21,008 nt of DNA, from contig DAOWHK010000051.1 in assembly GCA_030641465.1 (NCBI GenBank), forward strand, positions 1-21,008, in the 5' to 3' direction. The notes beneath the pieces were generated by a model that was given only the letters and a program-made list of their open reading frames with translations, was not told the origin of the DNA and made no database searches. Numbering within the stretch: the first letter of the stretch is position 1; every line of letters starts with the position of its first letter. Source of the stretch: Parachlamydiales bacterium. Its GTDB lineage: Bacteria > Chlamydiota > Chlamydiia > Chlamydiales > Simkaniaceae. Both the position numbers and the translations under genes were made by a program. Positions 16,379 to 21,008 of the stretch are shown here, one piece after another.

Positions 16379-17255
16379 GCCCTAAGTAGCGGTGCACTCT
16401 TTTTCCTTCTTTGAATTCATTCCAAATAAATACCCCAAAAATGGCCGCAAGAAGTACTGCACCTTGACTAAAGACGAATGCATAGGAAAAAAAACCTTTT
16501 CTGCAGACTATGGCGATAAAAATAAGACCTAAACACCAAAGACTACCGCCAATAAGGCCCCAAAGATGACGTCTAAGGGATCCTCTAAAATAGTCTTGCC
16601 ATTTGAGGGGAAGACCTATCAAGGGCTTTTTCATCATAAGAGTTCCAAAAAACAAATTACACAGTAAAAGACCAAGGGAAAAAAGAAAGACTGCAGTATA
16701 TGGCGATAGTGGGCCTTTTTGTAACACGGATTCTGAAACAAGTGGAAAAAAAAGACTCAGAAGAACCCCACAAAAAATAGAGACTGTAATGCCTTTTTTG
16801 GTAAGGTTTATTTCCCTAGAAGATTTTTTATATGCTGCTATTACAAAACTCAAGGCAGTTATAATAAATATGATCCCCCAAAAAAGAAAAAGTGCATTCT
16901 GACATGGTAATAAAAAATAAGAAAGTAAGGTGCTTAAAATGAGTGCAACTCCAATACCTAGAATAAAGGCCATTGTCATCCCAGCTATGGAGATCGCAGC
17001 AATAAATAAGTAACTGCCAATGTTAAATAGCACTCCACTTAAGAGCGCTTTTGCCCCCTCAAAAATATTCGTGACAAAAAGATTACTAAAAAATGATGGC
17101 TCGCTTATCCCAAAAAACAAACTAAAAAAAGCCGCCCCACAAACAAAATCTTGATAATAAAGCTCAAATCTCCAGGATTTATCAAAATTCATGGTATTTG
17201 CAAAACTTGCAAAACAAAATAGTGCAATTAAAAGGAATATGAAAATTGCCATCAT
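16320..17255 (-). CDS. Multi-spanning transporter, DMT-like (GRP/ureide-permease style)
   Basis: A 311-residue, very hydrophobic protein with about ten predicted transmembrane helices, the size and layout of drug/metabolite-superfamily carriers. The pattern of a glycine-rich helix pair in the first half (FNIGSYLFIAAISIAGMTMAFILGIGVALI) recalls the glucose/ribose permease and ureide permease branches, but I cannot decide the branch. The ATG at 17255 follows 10 bases after the stop of the nucleoside hydrolase gene, so both are probably one operon. Substrate by context: ribose, a nucleobase or a nucleoside released by the hydrolase. The 3' end overlaps the convergent unknown gene by 59 bases. 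Confidence 0.75.
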   Translation of the reverse strand: MMAIFIFLLIALFCFASFANTMNFDKSWRFELYYQDFVCGAAFFSLFFGISEPSFFSNLFVTNIFEGAKALLSGVLFNIGSYLFIAAISIAGMTMAFILGIGVALILSTLLSYFLLPCQNALFLFWGIIFIITALSFVIAAYKKSSREINLTKKGITVSIFCGVLLSLFFPLVSESVLQKGPLSPYTAVFLFSLGLLLCNLFFGTLMMKKPLIGLPLKWQDYFRGSLRRHLWGLIGGSLWCLGLIFIAIVCRKGFFSYAFVFSQGAVLLAAIFGVFIWNEFKEGKRVHRYLGLTFFFYICGLFLIGFAKYL

Positions 17256-17265
17256 GCGCTCTTTT

Positions 17266-18303
17266 TTAGTTCTTTTCGCTGCAGAGCGTATTTAAAAATG
17301 TTTTATAAAACAACTCAGAATTTACATTCGTAGTCACGGTAATTGGAACTCCTTGATTTGTAACGACCGTGCTTCCGTAAGCTTTACCTGTTTGAAAATT
17401 GATTTTTAGAGACTCTGTTTTGTAGTACCCAATCGACGGTGCTACCACAAGCGCTGCTGCAAGTGGATCCCAAAAATACATTTTCTCTCCTCCTTGGGAA
17501 TGGATCATGGGTTTAATAAACTGCGCAACAAGACCTGCAGCTATTGTGTTTTCTTGATCCTTTAGCTCTTCATAAAATTGACGTGTTACAGGGACGTGAT
17601 TTGTGGCATCAAGTGGCACAAGCAATATTGGAATGCCTGATTTAAAAACAATTGATGCAGCTTTTGCATCGAGGGCAATGTTGTACTCTGAAGAAGTGTT
17701 GTTATGACCATTAAACTTCCCCATAATGTTTCCAGGAGTATTAATTGCGCCTCCGACTATCACTATTTTTTCAATATTTTGACTAATTTTTGGTGTATCA
17801 ATAAGTGCTTTAGCAAGATTTGTCAAAGGGCCAAGGCATAAGATTGTGACTTTTGTAGGAGATGTAGTCACGATCTTAGTCATCAAATCTGAAGAGGTAA
17901 GAGTTGATGCATGATGCATATTATATGGCAATTTTACTCCCATTAAATCATCTATAGATCGTCTCCAGCGATTTGGAAAGTGTCCCACAGGACTCATAGA
18001 TTCCTTTGCACCATAAGAAACGGGGATTGTTGGTTTCCCTAGAAGTTGGAGCAAATTTAACACATGAGGTGCTGTAAATTCATAATGAGCCATTCCTGTT
18101 GCAACTGTTGTAATCGCATGAACTTTGACTTTTTGACTTTTTATAAGATAAGTGATTGCCATAAGATCACTAATGTCTACATCTGTATCAATGATTAGAG
18201 GAATAGGAGGTTCCAGGCGATGCATCGGACAACATTTTTCCTCTGCATTTATTGAGGCAAAAATGGTCAAGATTATTCCTAAAAATACTGCTTGCAATTT
18301 CAT
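17266..18303 (-). CDS. Exported inosine-uridine-type nucleoside hydrolase
   Basis: A 345-residue nucleoside hydrolase family protein. It begins with a signal peptide (to about Ala20, IFASINA), so the enzyme should act in the periplasm. The family motif DTDxGxDD appears altered as DTDVDISD (residues 39-46): Asp41 and Asp46 remain, but the position of Asp14 in the Crithidia enzyme is Ser45. Other conserved parts are LGPLTNLAKAL (Thr161), IVGGA, EYNIALDAKAA and WDPLAAA with the calcium ligand Asp279, where the usual His before Asp is Trp. Such enzymes split nucleosides into base and ribose. A strong AAAGGAGAT Shine-Dalgarno precedes the ATG. It heads an operon with the transporter. Substrate is uncertain given the changes. 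Confidence 0.87.
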   Translation of the reverse strand: MKLQAVFLGIILTIFASINAEEKCCPMHRLEPPIPLIIDTDVDISDLMAITYLIKSQKVKVHAITTVATGMAHYEFTAPHVLNLLQLLGKPTIPVSYGAKESMSPVGHFPNRWRRSIDDLMGVKLPYNMHHASTLTSSDLMTKIVTTSPTKVTILCLGPLTNLAKALIDTPKISQNIEKIVIVGGAINTPGNIMGKFNGHNNTSSEYNIALDAKAASIVFKSGIPILLVPLDATNHVPVTRQFYEELKDQENTIAAGLVAQFIKPMIHSQGGEKMYFWDPLAAALVVAPSIGYYKTESLKINFQTGKAYGSTVVTNQGVPITVTTNVNSELFYKTFLNTLCSEKN

Positions 18304-18323
18304 GTTTATCTCCTTTGTCTTTT

Positions 18324-18415
18324 GGAAGCTCTGATTAACTCCGAAATTTCAACTTTAGAAGAATTTTTTTCAAAAAGGCGCTGAAGTTGAAACAGCAGAG
18401 TTAATCAGAGTTTCC
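18324..18415. repeat. Long imperfect inverted repeat between divergent genes
   Basis: Arms of 35 bases at 18324-18358 and 18381-18415 match in about 29 of 35 positions when one is reversed and complemented, with a 22-base spacer. The outer part is nearly perfect (CTCTGATTAACTC against GAGTTAATCAGAG). It lies in the shared upstream region of the nucleoside hydrolase and TauE/SafE genes, so it is not a simple terminator. Possible explanations are a leader hairpin, a regulator-binding region or a relic of a small non-coding mobile repeat; I see no transposase nor an obvious target duplication. Confidence 0.75.
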
Positions 18416-18470
18416 TTTTACTCTAATAAAGCATATATTAGTCTATAAGCAACTAAATTCTTAAATTAGC

Positions 18471-19265
18471 ATGGAAATTGTCTTTTTTGCATTGATTGGA
18501 ATTATCGCTGGAATCCTTGCGGGGCTTCTTGGGATTAGTGGAGGAATTGTTACAATCCCCCTTCTAATACTTGTGTTTCACAAGATGGAAATTCCTAGTA
18601 ATTTGATCATGCATACAGCTATTGGAACATCCCTTGCTTCCATGGTTTTTAATACCCTTTCTTCTTCACTTGCTCATTATAAAAAGGGGAATATCCTCAC
18701 GCAAATATCTAAAACGTTGATTCCTGCATGCATTGTTGGAGCAATCGGTGGTTCCTATATCTCAAAAAATTTGACAAGTAATACTCTTCAAGTATGTTTT
18801 GCAATTTTTGAGTGCTCAGTTGGCCTCTATTTCTTTCTTACGGCCAAAAAAATGATCAAAGAAAATAAACCTCTTCCAAGCCGAAAACTATTAAGTATCA
18901 TTGGAGTCGCTATTAGCGCTTTTTCTACACTTGTTGGAATTGGTGGAGGAGTACTGCTTGTGCCAACGCTTAGCATTTTTCACATTCCCCTAAAAAAAGC
19001 CATTGGCACTTCTTCCTCTGTCAGTTTTTTTATTACTCTTACGGGCGCTATTTCTTATGTTATTTTTGGCATAGAGAGCGGCATTTCTACAGAAGGTCTA
19101 GGCTTCCTCTACTTACCAGCGTTTATTACAATCAGCGCTCTTTCCTTTATTGCAGCGCCCTATGGAGCTAAGCTCTCAAGCGTGATCCCCTCTTACTTAT
19201 TAAAAAGAGTATTTGCATGCTTTTTAGTAGTAACTGGGGTGCTAATGCTTGCTAAAACTTTCTAA
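18471..19265 (+). CDS. TauE/SafE-family permease (sulfite/anion exporter type)
   Basis: A 264-residue inner-membrane protein with about eight helices in two related halves. The first half has GLLGISGGIVTIPLL near residues 18-32 and the second has LVGIGGGVLLVPTL near residues 151-164, the paired glycine-rich segments that mark TauE/SafE permeases (formerly DUF81). Members export sulfite, sulfoacetate or related organosulfur anions, but the substrate here cannot be inferred, since no sulfur gene is beside it. The ATG has no clear Shine-Dalgarno. It diverges from the nucleoside hydrolase gene across 167 bases that contain the inverted repeat. Confidence 0.9.
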   Translation: MEIVFFALIGIIAGILAGLLGISGGIVTIPLLILVFHKMEIPSNLIMHTAIGTSLASMVFNTLSSSLAHYKKGNILTQISKTLIPACIVGAIGGSYISKNLTSNTLQVCFAIFECSVGLYFFLTAKKMIKENKPLPSRKLLSIIGVAISAFSTLVGIGGGVLLVPTLSIFHIPLKKAIGTSSSVSFFITLTGAISYVIFGIESGISTEGLGFLYLPAFITISALSFIAAPYGAKLSSVIPSYLLKRVFACFLVVTGVLMLAKTF

Positions 19266-19339
19266 GTTTTTTACTGTAATTTTAATCTATTTACGCATAA
19301 ATTATTCAATCGAATTATGAATGAAATTGGTGTTAAATA

Positions 19340-19735
19340 ATGAGCGCTCAAGCACTTGATACACATAACAGCATGAAGCTATACGATTTATATCAGGGTA
19401 TTGACAATACTTTATATGCAGATAGAGATGGAAATATAAATTATATTTTTTGGTTCAATCTTCCTGGCAGAATCATTCATTGGATTAAATCATATTTTGA
19501 CGATTCTGTAGAAAGACGCCTTCAAGATGCAGTTGTTACCTTACTTTCTAATACACAAAGTAACCAAGCCGAAATACTCCCTATTACTATCAGCAGTCCT
19601 GGTAGATCTATCAACACCAATGATATCATGAGAAAAATACTTTCCAACAATTATTATTTCCAAAGTAATTCTGACACGGACCAAAGGATACGCAGCCTTG
19701 CTCAAGAACTAATTATTGAAACATGCGAATGCTAA
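19340..19735 (+). CDS. Unknown small protein, plus-strand partner of the duplicated cassette (copy 1)
   Basis: I do not recognise this 131-residue protein. Its core, GIDNTLYADRDGNINYIFWFNLPGRIIHWIK, then DDSVERRLQ and YFQSNSDTDQRIRSLAQ, is shared almost word for word with the gene at 20189. The variable parts are the first 20 residues and a middle stretch of about 40. There is an amphipathic aromatic region around residues 34-50 but no clear transmembrane helix or signal peptide. It ends a few residues earlier than its paralogue (ETCEC), the TAA falling just before the conserved bases that contain the other copy's stop. Convergent with a minus-strand remnant 7 bases away. Confidence 0.7.
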   Translation: MSAQALDTHNSMKLYDLYQGIDNTLYADRDGNINYIFWFNLPGRIIHWIKSYFDDSVERRLQDAVVTLLSNTQSNQAEILPITISSPGRSINTNDIMRKILSNNYYFQSNSDTDQRIRSLAQELIIETCEC

Positions 19736-20057
19736 TAACCAGTTAGATTGGAAAATAAGAATGCCTACTTATTTCTTCTATCTCGCAAGTATCACTTGTC
19801 ATCACAGGCTGGAAACAGAATGCTAAATAACACGTTTGCAGCCGCTCGACATCCCATCTAAAACACCCTCTTCGAATATCGTAGTCGGCAGAAATGCCAT
19901 AATTCCGAGTATTTTCAAGATGTGCAATCACATTTCTCGCCTCAAAAGCTTTTGATGGATGAATAATTACAGTTTCAAAAACTCCTTTAATCGCTGCAAT
20001 TTCAATGCCGAGCATGTAATAGGGCGTTCTTCTGATCCCCAAGAGTTCTTCTGCGAT
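19397..20057. repeat. Tandem duplication, unit 1
   Basis: This stretch, from the conserved GGTATTGA in the plus gene to GCGAT near the 5' end of the minus gene remnant, is repeated at 20249-20904 with high nucleotide identity and small insertions or deletions (offset 852 bases falling to 847). The homology breaks sharply after 20057 into AT-rich sequence, so the copy of the minus-strand gene here is incomplete. Confidence 0.85.
19743..20042 (-). pseudogene. 5'-truncated copy of the minus-strand cassette gene
   Basis: About 99 codons that match the C-terminal part of the gene at 20590-21008: shared blocks are RRTPYYMLGIEIAAIKGVFE, HPSKAFEARNVIAHLEN, DYDIRRG and a tail ending YFPI. The match stops at IAEELLG (upstream to 20057), where the other copy continues with ETALTER and at least 30 more residues. 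No ATG is in frame in the conserved part; only a TTG at 20042 with a poor Shine-Dalgarno could start it, and upstream codons run to a TAA at 20097 without a normal start codon. Most likely a remnant left by the tandem duplication, though the preserved frame means that a short functional product cannot be ruled out. Confidence 0.65.
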
Positions 20058-20188
20058 TAAAGTGCTAATACTTATAAATTTTTTTTATTTATTTTCTTAA
20101 AAGCCACATTTCAGTTTTTTTTCTATTTACTTTAATTGATTAAAAATTCTATTTTTTTAGAAAAATTTTAGCAAATCAGAGGTAAATA

Positions 20189-20593
20189 ATGAGCTGTTCC
20201 CTTGAATTAACGACTACTACTGGCCAAAATTATGGCAACTTAATTAATGGTATTGATCATACTTTATATGCAGATATTGATGGAAATATAAATTTTATTT
20301 TTTGGTTCAATCTTCCTGGTAGAATCATTCATTGGATTAAATCGTGTTTAGACGATTCTGTAGAAAGACGCCTTCAAGAAGCAATTGTTACCTTACTCAA
20401 TGATATACAAACTCATCAACTTATAATAACTGGTAGATCAAATAATTATAGTGATATTAACTTCTCTGATTCAATGACAGAAATATTTTGTAACAGTCCT
20501 TATTTCCAAAGTAATTCTGAAGCTGATCAAAGGATACGCGCCCTTGCTCAAACAATAATTGTTGAGTCAAGCAACTGGCCAACAAACAGTTAG
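20189..20593 (+). CDS. Unknown small protein, plus-strand partner of the duplicated cassette (copy 2)
   Basis: A 134-residue paralogue of the gene at 19340, unrecognised. The conserved core is GIDHTLYADIDGNINFIFWFNLPGRIIHWIK, DDSVERRLQEA, YFQSNSEADQRIRALAQ; the start (MSCSLELTTTTGQNYG) and the middle differ freely. Residue changes concentrated outside the core suggest that the core is under selection. An AGAGG Shine-Dalgarno lies before the ATG, better than that of copy 1. The last four bases, TTAG, hold both this gene's TAG and the reverse-strand TAA of the convergent neighbour. Confidence 0.72.
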   Translation: MSCSLELTTTTGQNYGNLINGIDHTLYADIDGNINFIFWFNLPGRIIHWIKSCLDDSVERRLQEAIVTLLNDIQTHQLIITGRSNNYSDINFSDSMTEIFCNSPYFQSNSEADQRIRALAQTIIVESSNWPTNS

Positions 20594-20904
20594 ATTGGAA
20601 AATAAGAACTTCTACTTATTTCGTCTATTTCACAAGTTTCACTTGTCATCACAGGCTGGAAACAGAAAGCTAAATAAAACGTCTGCATTCTCTCCCTATC
20701 TAATCTTGAAATTCCTCTTCGAATATCGTAGTCAACTGATACGCCGCACTTCCATGTGTTTTCAAGATGCGCGATCACATTTCTCGCCTCAAAAGCTTTT
20801 GATGGATGAATAATTACGGTTTCAAAAACCCCCTTAATCGCGGCAATTTCAATGCCGAGCATGTAATAGGGAGTTCTTCTGAGCCCCAAGAGTTCTTCTG
20901 CGAT
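20249..20904. repeat. Tandem duplication, unit 2
   Basis: Second copy of the segment at 19397-20057. It carries the core of the plus-strand gene and the convergent minus-strand gene. Unlike unit 1, the minus-strand gene stays open beyond the repeat to the right edge of the window, so unit 2 is more likely to be the original. Confidence 0.85.
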
Positions 20905-21008
20905 CCTTTCAGTCAAAGCCGTTTCTGGATTTCCGATAGCTGAATAAACGATGTGACAAGGAATTTTTAGACTGTGCCAGGTTACTTGCAACAGGCCGTG
21001 CGCAATAT
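20590..21008 (-). CDS. Unknown protein, minus-strand partner of the duplicated cassette, 5' end outside the window
   Basis: I do not recognise this protein; 138 codons are visible and the frame is still open at the right edge. A TTG at 20991 could start a 133-residue product, but the frame continues upstream (IAHGLLQVTWHSLKIP) without a stop, so the true start probably lies beyond 21008. Visible sequence: ETALTERIAEELLGLRR, YYMLGIEIAAIKGVFETVII, HPSKAFEARNVIAHLEN, DYDIRRGISR, CFQPVMTSETCEIDEISR and the end SSYFPI. No signal peptide, membrane helix or catalytic motif is obvious. It overlaps the plus-strand gene tail to tail by 4 bases. Confidence 0.68.
   Translation of the reverse strand, partial: IAHGLLQVTWHSLKIPCHIVYSAIGNPETALTERIAEELLGLRRTPYYMLGIEIAAIKGVFETVIIHPSKAFEARNVIAHLENTWKCGVSVDYDIRRGISRLDRERMQTFYLAFCFQPVMTSETCEIDEISRSSYFPI

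Noticed and set aside
20043..20188. AT-rich spacer between the two cassette copies as an insertion element
   Set aside because: No terminal inverted repeats, target duplication or coding remnant can be seen; it probably holds only the promoter of the second copy and the broken end of the first.
20559..20813. Plus-strand open frame across the end of the second cassette
   Set aside because: It is antisense to the conserved minus-strand gene and its counterpart in the first copy is not preserved, so it is a shadow.

Overview
The window is AT-rich, densely coded on both strands, and reads like the chromosome of an obligate intracellular bacterium, most likely an environmental (amoeba-associated) member of the Chlamydiae. 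The best pointers are two tandem F-box/leucine-rich-repeat proteins, an ankyrin-repeat protein with a second enzyme-like domain, an archaeal-type class I fructose-bisphosphate aldolase, and several short proteins I cannot place. This is inference from gene content; there is no rRNA or marker gene to fix the taxon. I found no tRNA, rRNA, CRISPR array or transposase, and no gene-free stretch over 300 bases.

Layout. 1-245: 3' end of a glutaredoxin-like gene, overlapping tail-to-tail with a YheT-type alpha/beta hydrolase (220-1206, minus). 1274-2665 (minus): a tight three-gene operon, read SpeD (S-adenosylmethionine decarboxylase), DJ-1/PfpI protein, PagL-like lipid A deacylase; the SpeD and PagL products begin with look-alike signal-peptide-like leaders. 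2762-4002 (plus): RluA-type pseudouridine synthase coupled to a tandem PspC-domain membrane protein. 4064-5113 (plus): RDD membrane protein with an extra C-terminal domain, behind a near-consensus promoter. 5123-7154 (minus): the two F-box/LRR paralogues, both ending in a CaaX-box-like tetrapeptide (CAVS, CSVS). 7269-7733 (minus): four-helix membrane protein. 7857-11622 (plus): Nudix ADP-ribose pyrophosphatase-like enzyme and a 1060-residue AsmA-like protein. 11624-15401 (minus): aldolase, a lipoprotein with its own strong promoter, and the ankyrin protein, whose C-terminal half has a His-Asn...Gln-Cys pattern like a permuted papain-fold protease. 15617-16378 (plus): an unplaced protein whose 3' end runs into the antisense of the next gene. 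16320-18303 (minus): exported nucleoside hydrolase followed by a multi-spanning transporter, probably a nucleoside-salvage pair. 18324-18415: a long imperfect inverted repeat in the divergent promoter region. 18471-19265 (plus): TauE/SafE permease. 19340-21008: a two-gene convergent cassette present twice in tandem, the minus-strand partner being 5'-truncated in the first copy.

The theme is host interaction and scavenging: candidate effectors that could engage host ubiquitin ligase and host prenylation (F-box/LRR/CaaX), an ankyrin candidate effector, lipid A remodelling, and extracytoplasmic nucleoside breakdown. The most interesting signals are the paired CaaX-like tails, the ankyrin plus protease-like protein, and the duplicated convergent cassette of unknown function.
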